This document shows, in pieces, positions 1 to 11,902 of a stretch of 64,000 nt of DNA (position 1 is the stretch's first letter; every line of letters starts with the position of its first letter). The notes under the pieces were generated by a model. It worked only from the letters and a program-made list of their open reading frames with translations, had not been told where the DNA came from and ran no database searches. The translations under genes and the position numbers were made by a program. Source of the DNA: Gymnothorax reevesii (Eukaryota; Chordata; Actinopteri; Anguilliformes; Muraenidae); NCBI GenBank assembly GCA_029721435.1, contig CM056576.1:122749166-122813165 (forward strand). Direction: 5' to 3'.

Positions 1-63
1 ACAGAACATCCAAAAAGAATGACCCGCAAACAAATAAATCGCAGTGTTCATTGGATGTTCTGT
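1..63. repeat. short inverted repeat at window edge
   Basis: The 13-mer ACAGAACATCCAA at 1-13 is the exact reverse complement of 51-63, separated by 37 bases. It could be part of a MITE cut by the window edge or a chance hairpin. The left limit cannot be seen. Confidence 0.5.
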
Positions 64-390
64 TGTTTAAATGTTTCTTTTTATTCTTTATTTCGTTATC
101 AATCTGTTCTAATTGTCCTCTTTTTTTTTTTTTTTGGCTGTCAGAAACGGAGGCATTGTACATTGTCTCGCGCCAATGCCGACTCATTTTATTGAGCAGA
201 GCTTAAACAGAAACATTGATTGAAATTCTCGGTACTCATCTTGAAGAACTGAACCCTCTTATCAAAACATTCACGTTCAATATCTAAAAGAGTCAGATTT
301 GAAGAACTTAAAAACATAATCGACTGTCGGACACGGAGTTTTATTGAAACCCTGTCAGACTTTTGGACACGTAGACACTGCGTTCAACAC

Positions 391-440
391 AATCTGTCGC
401 GCAAAAAATTTGTTTCGCATCCAGTGTGCAAGCAGCTTAA
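391..440 (+). repeat. MITE terminal segment, copy 1
   Basis: About 50 bases starting AATCTGTCGCGCAAAAAA match 8838-8888 with few differences. The other copy ends in GTGTGAAAGCGGCTT, a style of sequence common at the ends of small non-autonomous DNA transposons in fish. The other end of this copy was not identified. Confidence 0.5.
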
Positions 441-909
441 TACTAGGCTACTATTATCACTTAGGTTTTATCATTTTTAGTGGGGGAAGGGAATACAGCC
501 TGACTGCTATGATCTTGTACTGAGTTAAGATCACATATTGAAAATAAATCTGTAACGTATCTTCCATTGTTGTCCATGCATGTTAATCCCAAAATTTTAA
601 GCAGCAACAGGGTGTAATAATAGGAACACGCTATCCATCGTTTCTCTTCCCTATGATGCAGGCAGAAGAAATAAATGAGCAACCGTCGTATTTCATTCCA
701 ACTTCATAAGTTTGAATGATCTGACGAAGTTTTGTTTTGAAATTCCTTTCAAGTTCGCTAATGGTAATAATTCGCGAATGCCCTAGCTAGCCAGCTAACT
801 CATATTTGTAATGCTTAATATAGACGTAAGCGGTACAGAAAACATGCCTGAAGCAGCAAAGTAAAATGCAACATTAACGCATCATGCAGATATAGGACAG
901 AGGCTTCTA

Positions 910-1395
910 CACTGCCCGGCGGTTATTAATATGTTTCAGCTGGCAATAATCATTTTAACACTGACTGATGAAGCGTGTCGCTACTCATTTCTTAAAAAAA
1001 TCATGTCGGAAGACACATCCCTCGATGGTGGAAAAGATGTTACAGTATTTTAGAAGGGGCAAGTTATTGGCCTGTATTTAGCAAAGAAAACCATGAATGA
1101 AAATAACAAGCATGAGGAATCATTTTCACGAACAAATTTGCCACCACAAAGTCCTGACCTTAAACACATTAAAAGTTATTGGGATGTGCTCAAGAAAGAC
1201 CAGTGAGTGGTTCAAACATTATGTCAAGAAGACAAGATCTCAGCCAAAAATGATGGCATTTCTGATCGAAAATAAATGTTCTGGCATTGCATATAGTTGT
1301 CAAAACAGTGACAAGATGAATATGCACTGTAATCAAAGCTACAGAGGTTCCATGTAAATATTTGAGTGTGCGACTTTTTTTTTGGCCGGGCAGTG
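910..1395 (+). mobile_element. internally deleted Tc1/mariner element with TA target sites
   Basis: The ends are CACTGCCCGG at 910 and its exact inverse CCGGGCAGTG ending at 1395. Each is flanked by TA (908-909 and 1396-1397), the target-site signature of Tc1/mariner transposons. At 486 bp it is far shorter than a complete element of about 1.3-1.6 kb. The inside keeps transposase debris: 1142-1200 reads LPPQSPDLKHIKSYWDVLKK, which resembles the region around the last catalytic acidic residue of Tc1 transposases, with that residue altered. Stops and frameshifts follow. It is a dead, non-autonomous copy. Confidence 0.82.
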
Positions 1396-4264
1396 TATAT
1401 TCCAACATATTAAAGGTGAGGAGAGGAGCTCATTTGATTGCTGAAGATTTGACTCGGCTGTGTTATACCCAAACATGCCTTATTTGCCACTTGCGCCGGA
1501 AGGCGGGACAAAGGCAGGGCAGTAGAGTACTTGCGCCAGGCTACGCCAGGCACGAAATTGCAACATACGCCTGGACACACCCCGTTGCCGCGGCGCACCC
1601 CCTATTCGCTGGTCTACGAATTTAGAGCCCTAGGTGTCACCTCTTGTTTCATCAAAAAAGTCTCTGTGCACTTAAAGATGGAAGATTTAAGACCGTGTGA
1701 TTCAATCACAAGACTTAAAAATGAGCTACCGTGCTGTGAAAAAGTATTTGCCCCCTTCCTGATTTCTTATTTGTTGCACATTTGTCAGGCTTAAATGTTT
1801 CAGATAATCAAACAAATTTTCATATGAGACAAAGATAATCGGAGTAAATACAAAATGAAATTTTTAAATGATGATTTCATTTTTTAAGGGAAAAAAGCTT
1901 TGAGTGACAGAGCAGTTTATGTTTGGATGAAAGGCCAAAACACATGGGGGTTGCTTTTTCAAAATGACCCACGTGCACGTGAACAGGGTTTAAAAACTTG
2001 CGACCACACCTGCTCTTTTCGGCTGAGATTGTACAGCCCCGCGCTGGCCCTTACAACGCACAACCATTGGGCGTCTGCTTTGTTTCACAATGTGTATTCA
2101 CAAATGTCCTTATATTATCACATGGACATGGCAGAAGAATTAGTAAAACTGTGGACATGATCTTGGGCACCCTGAGCTGGAATTAACCTCAGAGCCATGA
2201 TGTAAGGGTTTTGAATGGCGGGCGGGAAAGGCAGCCGTGTCATTAAAATGGAGGGTACCTCAAATAATTGCCTTCTGCTAAGCTGCGCTTTGAGAATTAG
2301 CCCAGCACAACTCATGCCAGCCTCTCATCCTGTGAAACCAAAAGTGACTTTAATTGGTGTTAATATGCTTGGTTTGTTTTGAGGAGATTATCTCACCATA
2401 GTGAACGACATGATAATTTTTAATTTGCTTAAAGCGTTGTGATGGCATTTGACTCCCTGAAATGTCATGTTTTTTTTTTTCAGCCAGAACTGTAAACATA
2501 TTTGCAGTTCCTTCTTTAGTTCATCGCTTGTTCAGTCTACGTCACCTAGCTTCTTAATTCTGTGTCACCCAATTAAATATAATTAGCTTTCTTTATACGG
2601 TCTGTGAGTAGTTATTGGACTGTGTTTGTGTACTTGCATCTTGTGTTCAGACTGACCAGTTTACTGATGATCCATCTGTGGTCCATCCTCATACAGCTGA
2701 CTTAATATGCTGAGATTTTTTTTAATCAAAAGGTTGACCCATAACGTGTCCTGGTTGGAATTGAGGCACAATTTACCAGAACCTGGCATCTGGCTGAAAT
2801 GAAAACACTGCAAAGAACTGCAGTCAAAGTGCGTATATAAATCTCACTCCAAAATCCGTAGGTTCCAATAGAGGTTTCCGTTATGTTATGAGACGAGAAG
2901 GTCTCAGTACCTTTTCCTCAGATGGATACGCTGAAGAAGCGTGAGGCCTGCATTGTGTGTCAGCTGACATTCTCATCATTGCAGCTGTAACTCCTAACAA
3001 GGATTAAGTAAGACAGGTGTAAGATAACTCAATTGACACCTTCTTTCAACTTGGCACACGTCCCATTCCCATCCAGCTATGAAATCGACTGAAGCTACTT
3101 CCGCTCTACAAACGAATGCTGAATCCGAGGCAGAATTGCCAAACGGGCTTATCCATCTGCTACACTAGTACATCTTTTGTCAGGCCAGTGCCACGTTTGA
3201 TGAATCTCAAAGTGATTGGGATTAATGTAAGAAATTACCGCAGAGCTAATGACACACAGCGCTCTGCAGCCTGCAGCTACTCTTCCTTTTCAGTCTCTGT
3301 TTATTTTATCATTTATCTTGCCAATTGGCATGCTGCACAACTGCAGCGTTACCGATTTAGCACCTCTGTACTTTAGCTGTTTTACACTTGCTCAGTTATG
3401 AATTTCTTTCTTCAGGGTTTCCATTATTTTAAATGGACCTTTTTATTTTCAACTTGGTGGTACATTGTGGTACATCTGTTATAGTGCCTTTTGCCTGGCT
3501 CATTTGGCAGCTATTGACGCAGAATGAATAAATCCTTAGCTAGTTCTGTCTGATTTGTGAAGCCTGGTCTGTCAAATATCACAATTTGCTTGTCAGATGT
3601 GAGGCAGTGAATGCAGTGTTTTCCTAAGCTGATAACTGCCATAATTAGGCATAATTAGTTGTGCTTCAATCTTTATTTATTAAAGTCACTTTAAAAAATA
3701 ATTTTATTTGAATTGTCATGGTTAACAGATAGCCAGGTGTGTGGAAATAATTGATTTTATGATTGCCGTTTATCTCTGAGGGAAGTTTTTCCGTTGCTCC
3801 ATTTTCATCAACGCACGAGAAGAATAAGAATTAGCTGTTAGCGCCACGTAAAAAGGAAAATGCTGTGAGATAAGCTTCTGGTTTTAATCAACATTTGCCC
3901 TCAAATGTCTGCCAAAATAATCTCATAAACACAATCAGATATGATTGTAAGATAAAATTCTGGCTCCAATTAACATTTGCCCTCAAATCTGTTTCCCAAA
4001 ATAATCTTTCCAAGCTTTGTTTGTGGGGAGAGCACTTGTTTATTGTTCGAGTGAGATTGAGTACAGACTTTTATCTAGAAATGGTAGTACTGAGTCTGAC
4101 TTAAAATTTGACTTGTTTGTTAGTTTGGAAATTGTGGAAACCATGGAATGAATTTTGGACATGGGTTGGACAAGGTGTTTTCCCGTGAGGGCAGCTTTTT
4201 TCGCTTTTTAGGTTGTTTACATTACTTTACTTTAGAATCTTTACGCGTGATTTGACTGATTTCA

Positions 4265-4825
4265 TGTTTACATGAAAGAGCATCTTCTCTTGAGAGGTCA
4301 TTTGTATTTGTGAGGTCATCTCAAATTGTGAGAGGATCTTTTCCTATGAGATTATTTTTACTTGTGAGATTGTTAGTGAAGACGTGTTCAGTTGAGAGGG
4401 CGTCATCACTTGTGCGGTCATTTTTACCTGCAAGATTTTTTAATGAGGTTATCTTTAATTTTATGGTTCTTCTTGCTTGTGAGGTCATCTTTTCTCATAA
4501 ATGCATCATCATATCATGGATACTTGTGAGGTTACCTTTACCTGTGAGGGAATCTCCACGGTAATCTTTGCTCGTGAAGGTATCTTCATTTGTCTTGTTG
4601 TCATTACTTATTCGGTCATGTTTACTTGCGAGGTTATCTTTGCTTCTAGGTCATTTTCACTTTTAAGGTCATCTTTACTTATGATGGCATTGTTCACTTC
4701 TATTGTCATCTTGACTTGTGAGGGTGTCTTTGGTTGTGAGGTCATCTTTAATTGTGGGGTCATATTTGCATGTGTGGGATATCTTTACTTGTGGAGTCGG
4801 AATTACATGAGAGGGTCATTTTTTA
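4265..4825 (+). repeat. degenerate 18-bp minisatellite abutting an exon acceptor
   Basis: About 31 imperfect tandem units with consensus TCTTTACTTGTGAGGTCA are seen. Runs such as 4650-4800 keep the 18-base register unit after unit, while other units have substitutions and small indels. Because 18 is a multiple of three, parts of the array stay open in one frame and translate as a TCEVIF-like six-residue repeat. I see no reason to treat this as coding, because it lies before the splice acceptor. The last unit ends about 15 bases before the acceptor AG, so the array fills the place where the branch point and upstream polypyrimidine tract would be expected. Confidence 0.85.
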
Positions 4826-4841
4826 TTGTCCTTCCTTGTAG

Positions 4842-5251
4842 CCGCTGAAGCTGAGCTGTGACGTGTGCAGCGTGGTGTCCAGCTCAGGTCAGATGCTGGG
4901 CCAGCAGGCCGGGGCTGAGATTGACCAGGCCTCCTGCGTTTGGCGGATGAACAATGCCCCCACTAAGGGCTTTGAGCGGGACGTGGGTCGGCTGACAACG
5001 CTTCGGGTGGTGTCCCACACCAGCGTGCCCCTCCTCCTTCAGAAGCAGCAGTACTTTTTCGGGCAGAGCAATGACACCGTCTACGTCATCTGGGGCCCTC
5101 TGCGCAACATGCGCCAGGACGGCAAGGGCATCGTGTACAACATGCTGCGACAGGCCTTGGAAAGCTACCCCCAGGCCCGCATCTACGTCACCACAGAGGA
5201 GCGCATGAACTACTGCGATCGGGTCTTCAAAGAAGAGACCGGAAAAGACAG
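4842..5251 (+). CDS. st6galnac3: ST6GALNAC3 sialyltransferase, exon encoding sialylmotif L (internal exon)
   Basis: The exon encodes residues 1-136 of the visible protein plus two bases of Arg137. The enzyme is a Golgi type II membrane GT29 sialyltransferase. In the known family it uses CMP-sialic acid to add alpha-2,6-linked sialic acid to the GalNAc of sialyl-Gal-GalNAc glycans (for example GM1b to GD1alpha). Sialylmotif L spans about residues 9-55 and includes C32 and MNNAPTKG at 36-43; it binds the nucleotide sugar. C32 should pair with C158 of motif S. N77-D78-T79 is a possible N-glycosylation site. The acceptor AG is at 4840-4841 and the exon opens in phase 0 with CCG CTG AAG. The donor is AG|GTAATA at 5251/5252, leaving phase 2, and unspliced reading meets TAA at once. 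GC-rich codon use stands out from the AT-rich introns. The start codon, anchor and stem are outside the window. Confidence 0.96.
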
Positions 5252-6777
5252 GTAATAGAGGCTTTGCATGCTAAATTACTCTTGTATTCCTCGAGGAACT
5301 ACCCCGAACATCGTGCCTCCCCAAACACGGCTCTGACAAACACTGTAGCACACGACTAGGGCCCAGATTCAGTTGACTGCTTAACAATGACATGCTGCGT
5401 TTCTTTCCTGTTTTTAAAATAGGTTGCTTGCAGTGAGTGACTATTGATCATTCCTCACATGGTGATCAGTTGATCATTTTTCAACTGAGTAACTTGATTT
5501 TTTCGTTGACAGCGCTGAAAAAATTTATTAGATCTCCACCCAATGTAAGGTTTATGCCACAGCTGCTCTAAATTAACAGTATTGGAAATTACCATAATCA
5601 TTTTTTTTATGTTTCTGTAATGGTTATTCCACCAGAATGCACAAGCTCTTTAATTGAAATGTAATGCTAAAATATAATTATTGTTGTTATCCATAAATTT
5701 TCAAATTTACAGTTTTACAAAAAAATACAGAAAAAATAATTCAGCACAATACGTTTTTTTGGTTTTTATGTGTGATTAAGGACTATTCAGTTGTTTCAGT
5801 TTGTCTTTTCCATAAGAAATAACAATATAAATTGTATTTTTAAACAAGCTTTCGTCAAATCTCTAAAATATTTGTGTTTTCTCATTTTTATAATAGGTAG
5901 TTTAATAAATTTATTAAGCACTATATATCCGAGTTAAATTGACTGAATCCAAGCCTGTTTGTGGCATTGCATGATTACTTGGTGATAGAAACTGTAAAAT
6001 GAACCGGTGAAACAAGATGCACAAACAAGATTATCTTTAGCTCATTAGGGGATTGACTCTGATTTCCATCTAATTGTAAATGGTTTTGTCCACGGAGTCC
6101 TGTAGCTTGACATTCTTCAAAAGCAGAGGTTTGTGCTACTCATTGAGCATTCCAACAGTGTTTATGCGAAGCAAACGAAATACTGCATATGGCATCTCTA
6201 GGCAATAAAAAAACTAGTCGTCTTTCAGACACGGTTTATTTCGTTACATCAGATACGCTGTGAAGTCGAGCGCCCTTAGCAAAGTAAACCCTACATATGT
6301 TATTATGCATCAGCATTCAATCTCTGTCACAGCTTTCCCTGCGGCAATGCTCTGCACCTGAGGTGAAGTATTTTTTAAGTCTCTGTCCTGGGCTGCTTTT
6401 TTCATTTTGCCAGTCGGGCATTTCTCCTACACCTTGTCCTTGATGTGTTCATCTCTCACTCATTGGCTCATTACAGATCGCACAAACGTATCCATATATC
6501 TGTGGGCCAAAGCCCATTATCAGCATCACCGTTTAAATAGAATTTAAAGATTGCGCTTCGCTACGGCCGGAGGGGTTGGGATAAATACTGTACCTGAGAC
6601 CAGGCAACTAAGATGGTTCTGTCACGGCGGTGATCGATCATACCTTGGCCCGAAGATGCTGCACGGTCTACGTAACTGTCTTATGCTCTCCTTTATCGTC
6701 TGGTGAAGGCTATATTATAGTGCACATGGTGCTTTTGTGCATTATATTACTCAGCACTTAGTCTACGCATTTGAGTT

Positions 6778-6920
6778 CAACCCCGTCTCGAAAAAAGTTG
6801 GAACTGAATGAAAAATGCACATGAAAACAGAAAGCAGTGATTTCAAGATTTACTTTGCCATGTACTTTATTGCTGGCAGTCGGCTGGTCAGCTTAATTTT
6901 ATTTGTAAATATACATCCAT
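6778..6920 (+). mobile_element. 5'-terminal fragment of a Tc1-like element
   Basis: The segment beginning CAACCCCGTCTCGAAAAAAG and continuing through AAAACAGAAAGCAGTGATTT resembles the terminal region of a common fish Tc1 family. The same family's 3' portion appears intact at about 61.2-61.8 kb. No coding sequence is attached here, and the inner boundary is a guess. Confidence 0.5.
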
Positions 6921-7609
6921 TACTGCAATTCAGGCAACACTTTTCAAAAAAAAAAATCTTGAGACGAGGGCAATTTCGGACTCGTAATGGAGTCAAAATT
7001 AATTTGATTTGACACCGCTAATGTCAGCCGATGATCGTAATCACGATTTGGTACAAAAGCAGCGCAGAAAAGGCTTAGCCCTTCAGGAGCAAAGATTGGG
7101 AAAGACTCACCTTTTTGTCCACAAATGTGTGAGAACTCATTAGCCCCGCTCAGACTTTGCATGAAATTTACGAAATTTACATCTCAATTACTTCCCGAAG
7201 TTTCAAGTGCGCGATCACACTACCGACAAACTTCATGAAGTTTGAGCGATGAACTGCTAGTGGCAGTTTGGGCCACTAAAGCGCATATTCAGCAATGGCA
7301 GAAAGCGCGCCTCCCCTCGGCTGTCGCAGAAATAGTCCTGCAGATCTGATATGCAGGAAATGCAATGCTAATTAATATGCATGCAGTCCTGATGCGGCCT
7401 GTTGCACCAACCTATGCATGATATTCATGTCGGATTGTGTAAAATTCTTTGTTTTTTAGTTGCTTTCTTCTCCCTCAAACTAAGTCAGCTCAAGGAATTT
7501 TTGAAATGAGACGGATTTTGTATTCAGCCATGATTCGCCAGGATCCCAATGTTGTTGGCGGTATGGCAGGAGACGGTACATATCACGCGAAAAACTATGC
7601 ATAGTTTCA

Positions 7610-7765
7610 AGCCTGGCCAGACCACTAAAAAACTTCTAAGATTGGAGTGGAAAGTTTCGCTGGTAAGTTTTCAAGAGGTTTGCAGTCACGTTTTCCAAAC
7701 AAATACGAGAAGTAAAGTACCGGGAAGTGAAACTACGCATAGTTTTGTGTTGTCTGACCAGGGCT
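7610..7765. repeat. small MITE-like inverted-repeat element
   Basis: AGCCTGGCCAGAC at 7610 and GTCTGACCAGGGCT ending at 7765 form imperfect terminal inverted repeats about 155 bp apart. Two near-palindromes are present: AAACTATGCATAGTTT just outside the left end and AAACTACGCATAGTTT inside the right end. No target-site duplication was confirmed. Confidence 0.4.
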
Positions 7766-7789
7766 AATCTAAGCTTTAAAAATAGTGTT

Positions 7790-8645
7790 CTTCAAGGGAA
7801 GATAGGAAAGGATTTGGATTTGTTCACCATTTATGGTGGGTACCATAATTAAAGAATTCAAGGAATCTGGAGGAATATCTGTTTAAAGGGTAAGTGTGCA
7901 AGCCTAAGCTGAATACCTGGGGCTGTGCCAAGAACTATAATTTATCTCAAAGTAATATTACTACACGGGCTACGGATTGCATTTAAAAACCATTGTCAAG
8001 TACCACTGTACGTGGTTACACTCACAGATGCCTGCTATGACTTTACCATGCAAAAAGGTCTTGTCTTGAAGTGCCAGGCCTCTTCAATGGACCATGACCC
8101 AGTGGAAATGTGTATTGTGGTCCAACTAATCAATATTTCAGGTGCTTTTTTGGAAGAAATAGACCCCGTTTGCTCCAAACCAAAGAAGGAAAGGATCAAT
8201 CCAGACTGTTACCAGCAACAAGTCCATAAGCCATGCTGTGTCATGTTGTGGCATTGTTTCAGCACCCCTGGCAAGGGTAACTTTCTCTTCTGTGAAAGCA
8301 CCATTAATACTGAAAAGTACACTGAGATTTTGGAACAACATATGCTGCCTTCAAGACATCTTTTCCAGAGACGCTCATGTGCATTTTAACAAGACATTGA
8401 CAAACTGCATTCTGCACACATTACAGAGGCATGGCTGCAAAAGAAGAGGGTGTGGTTGCTGGACTGGTGTGCTTGCCATCCCGACTTGTCTCCAATAACA
8501 CGTATGGTGCATTTTGAAACACAAAATGTGACAACATAGACCTCATAACATTGCACAGCTTCTGATTTGTTTGCAGTACGAATGGGACAAAATTACACTA
8601 GAAAGACTTAACTTTGGTGTCTTGAGAACCTAAAAATTCACTAAT
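7790..8645 (+). pseudogene. decayed Tc1-like transposase
   Basis: Transposase similarity is spread over several frames. One frame (to 8389) has KPCCVMLWHCFSTPGKGNF and then TEKYTEILEQHMLPSR, matching the usual SVMVWGCFS...GKGN...YIEIL block of Tc1 transposases. After a frameshift, 8448-8496 reads VWLLDWCACHPDLSPI, corresponding to the RVLDWPACSPDLSPI block just before the final catalytic Glu. The closing segment continues in a third frame to about 8640. Frameshifts and stops make it non-functional. It resembles the family of the relic at 61.2-61.6 kb. Its terminal inverted repeats are not clear. Confidence 0.75.
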
Positions 8646-8888
8646 GCCGCGTTTCCATTGGGGTACTTTCGGTGCAGTACCCTTGGAACCGTACTTTTGG
8701 TACCAAACCCCTCGATCTGGTTTGCGTTTCCACTGCAGACTGTACCCTTAAATGTAGGCAAGGTTTTTTTGTTTTACCAGGTGGTAAAATGCAATGCAAA
8801 CACGCGAATACACACAAAACGCATAGATTCTGAATGTAATCTGTCGTGCGAAAAATTCATTTTCGCGTCCGGTGTGAAAGCGGCTTCA
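8643..8888. repeat. composite MITE-like sequence
   Basis: The left part (CCGCGTTTCCATTGGGGTAC, then GGTACCAAACC and GCGTTTCCACTGCAG) has the look of small fish DNA transposons that begin with a GCGTTTCCA motif. The right part (8838-8888) is the second copy of the 391-440 segment and ends GTGTGAAAGCGGCTTCA. These may be two adjoining elements rather than one. Confidence 0.45.
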
Positions 8889-10392
8889 GCTGGCAACCTT
8901 TTTATTCGGCGCATTTTAATGCCAGCTAGTGAGCTAAATGCTCACGGTCCGACTCCAGCCAAATCACTTTGCATAATAATGGCTATACGCATTTTAAATT
9001 GACTAAATTTAAATGCATGAAATATACATCTGCACCTCTTCATTGCTTCATGGAAAATGTTTTTCTCAAAATGGTAGGTGAGATGTTACAAGAATCAGGG
9101 TTAATATTTGTATTGCATCGGCGGATTGCAGTTGTTACACAGGTATTATTGCAGAATCATACCCCTCTATTCTTTCACAATGTCTGCTGTTTATATGCTC
9201 AATTCTTTTGCATCCTGTGTTTTGTCTAAATAATTTGAAACTTTATTGCACATCAGAATGTTTTCAATATGTCCCATATGGTAAATGCCAACAATGATGT
9301 TAATTGTCTGTCTTATATCCATTTTGGCCAATGTGCTAGTTCTTGCAGACAAATATTCTTTTTACGTTCACTGGCTTCAACAAAAATAAGATCAGCATTT
9401 ACTCATCGAGGATAATTGAAGTAAAAGTACATTATCAGTACATTTGTACTTATAAGTGATGTGTTCTCATTCGTTAAAAAGCATTGTTGAGCATTAACAC
9501 AATTCGAACTTCAGATAGTACTATACTGTAGGCTATTTTGTGACCCATTCCTAAATTATGACAGCCAAGTTTATGTTGGCTACTGTGCAGTGGTATCATC
9601 TGTTTGGCATTTTGAGTTGATTTTCGCTTGGTATGTCCTGAAATAACCTTCAAAAGCATTCAATGGGTTTGCTCATGGAGAGCCATGATTATGTCTAGTT
9701 TGGGCTCTTGGCAGAAATTACAGTGTTCAAGTTCAAATTAGGGCTCTGTCATTGTAACACTGACCTTGATCTTTTCCAAGCCTGACAAATGGGACTAAAA
9801 AGATTGATTAATTTGTTTACCGCTTTCAATAATAAAATGAGTTATGAACAGCCAGCTGATTAAAAATGTCAAAAGATGGTGGTTTGGTGTTGATCCATAA
9901 ACTCTCTTCATTTATAACTGACTGGGAGGGGGATACTGACTGACTGGGAAGAAGTTATATTCTGGCAACACTGATTTCCAAATTTAACTCACAACTAAAT
10001 GTAACTGCTATATTTTTTTTTCTAACACAACCAGGTGAATTAAGCTGAGATGAACTAACCAAACTATTCGCAAAAAGTCTGCATGAAAGTATGTTTGACC
10101 AAATCCATTGATCAGTTTCATTAAGAAGCAGTAAAAGAAAGTACAGAACGGAGTGGACCTTGGAGGTTTGTGGTTATGAGCCTGTGATGGGAGGATATGT
10201 ATTTACTGTCTATCAACTGAGAGTGTAATTTTAAACATCACCTCTGAGACTGCTTCATTTATTTTCTGAAGACACTTTCATCGCAGGTCACTTTTAATCG
10301 GTCTTTAACTTCAGAATGGCTCTTAATAAGAGAATTAGTTCAGTGAGTGCTGACTGTGTATTAGACTTGAGTGGTATCAATTTTTTCATACC

Positions 10393-10457
10393 TTCATACC
10401 TTCCTGACATTTCACTGAGGTATATTTCATACCTTCCTGACATTTCACTGAGGTATA
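10393..10457 (+). repeat. 33-bp tandem duplication
   Basis: A 32-base block beginning TTCATACCTTCCTGACATTT occurs at 10393-10424 and again, identical, at 10426-10457. This is a local duplication with no further copies. The identity suggests a recent event. Confidence 0.85.
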
Positions 10458-10546
10458 CCGTGAATTACGGTGTTGCCTGTGATACTGTATGTCCAAAGCC
10501 CAATCCTCTCCAAAGATGTTTGTAAAATTTGTCATTCGCTTTCTTA

Positions 10547-11902
10547 AGCCCTATTCGCATGGGATTTGTATAACCTGGGATCATCTGGTAATTTATTAAT
10601 TACCCCCCACCTCTGTGTTTCCTGTGGTACATTCGCACGGTATAAGCGAAGCCTGTAATTTACTTGTATTTACTGACATTACGCCCAGGATATTACGTCA
10701 CGTGAACCGGGAATTGTTGGGGTGAGGTGGGGGGGTACAGACTCGTCCCTTAGTTCTGGGTAGTTCTCAATCATTTTCCTTTACTGACGCGTTTTCCAAT
10801 TATCGTAATTGGCAACTGAGGACACGGTTTCTCTCCATATGCAATCGAATAGTGATCAAATCATGGGCGATATTCAGTACAGAAAAATATTTTACTTATT
10901 AATAGGCCAATGCTTCGTGTTGATTGAACAGGTCCATGTTCCAATGAAATATCGCCTTTCACTCTCGGTATTGCGTGGGTTGATTTAAAAAAAAAAAAAA
11001 AAAGTGGCACTTGACAGTTAAATAGGCAGCATCCGGCTCAAGCTATTTGCGTGAGAGTCCACAGGTATGCACATTTGAATAAGGTTGATTTAAATACAGC
11101 AAATACGCGTCCAGATGAATGATTGTCCTCTTGCGTAATCGGGGAGAACAAGCAGCACCTGTTAACAGTGGAGTGAACCTTCTGTTAGTCATGAAAATAA
11201 CTGAGAACAGGTCAGGACTAATAACTGTTTTAAACGGATATTTTGTGCAACCCAATTCTCAGTTCAGGTTCCGCCACTGTACTGAATTTAGCCCATGATT
11301 TCATCGCTGTTCGATCGCATATGGAGAGAAACCATGTCTTCTGTTGCCAATTACGATAATTGGAAAACGCGTCAGTAAAACAAAATGATTGAGAACTAGC
11401 CAGTACTAATTGTCATAAAGGGACGTGTCTGTGCCCCCCCCAATTCCCGGTTCTAGATCCGCCACTGCATCTCAACATCTTCCGAAATTTCGCTCTTCTG
11501 ATGGATTTGAGCTTGCTGTTTCTGCAAATGGTCTCCATACTGCGCAGCGAGATGATGAGACTATTACATTTACACCTACAATGCTATCAAGACTGTCATT
11601 CATAATGACACCACAGCCTCTATGATTCTACCGGGAAAGAGGCTGAAAAACACACAAAAAAACAAAAAGAAAAAAAAGCTAGAACACTCCCCCAAATTAC
11701 TGACATGTCGATTCGCATGGGACTAGTATTATCACATGACATCTGTGTTTGGCGAAATATGGTAGGTCATTTGCGGTGGAATTTTTACTTTACAAATTAC
11801 AGACATGGCGCATTCGCACGGGATTAAGATCGCAGACGTCCTCCGCAATTATTACAATTACCAGAGCTCCCCAGGTAATGCTAATCCTGTGCGATTAGGG
11901 CT
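10547..11902. mobile_element. 1.36-kb foldback DNA element with TTA target duplication
   Basis: The outer ends are AGCCCTATTCGCATGGGATT at 10547 and, inverted, AGCCCTAATCGCACAGGATT ending at 11902. TTA lies immediately outside both ends (10544-10546 and 11903-11905). The arms continue inward as a long imperfect inverted repeat: 10771-10870 pairs with 11285-11400, sharing CCAATTATCGTAATTGGCAA-type sequence and the ACGCGTTTTCC block. The unique centre lies at about 10980-11270 and includes an A17 run. No transposase frame is present. A three-base TWA duplication with long inverted ends suggests a PIF/Harbinger-type non-autonomous element; this class assignment is inference. Confidence 0.78.

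Larger units (their letters stand above)
1..4841 (+). other. st6galnac3: 3' part of st6galnac3 intron upstream of the first visible coding exon
   Basis: This stretch ends in a consensus acceptor: a pyrimidine-rich run followed by AG at 4840-4841. It is AT-rich and full of stop codons in all frames. No segment resembling the transmembrane anchor or stem of a sialyltransferase is visible, so the preceding exon lies outside the window. It contains a short inverted repeat at the left edge, a MITE-end copy, a deleted Tc1 element and the 18-bp minisatellite, each listed separately. In 1400-4260 I recognise nothing beyond a GC-rich patch at about 1480-1620 that may be an old repeat. Confidence 0.8.

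Noticed and set aside
4310..4848. Open frames of 84 and 115 codons across the minisatellite
   Set aside because: They are a by-product of an 18-base repeat that keeps frame. They lie upstream of the acceptor and have no family similarity.
8237..8395. Active Tc1 transposase
   Set aside because: The reading is spread over several frames with stops, and catalytic blocks are broken.
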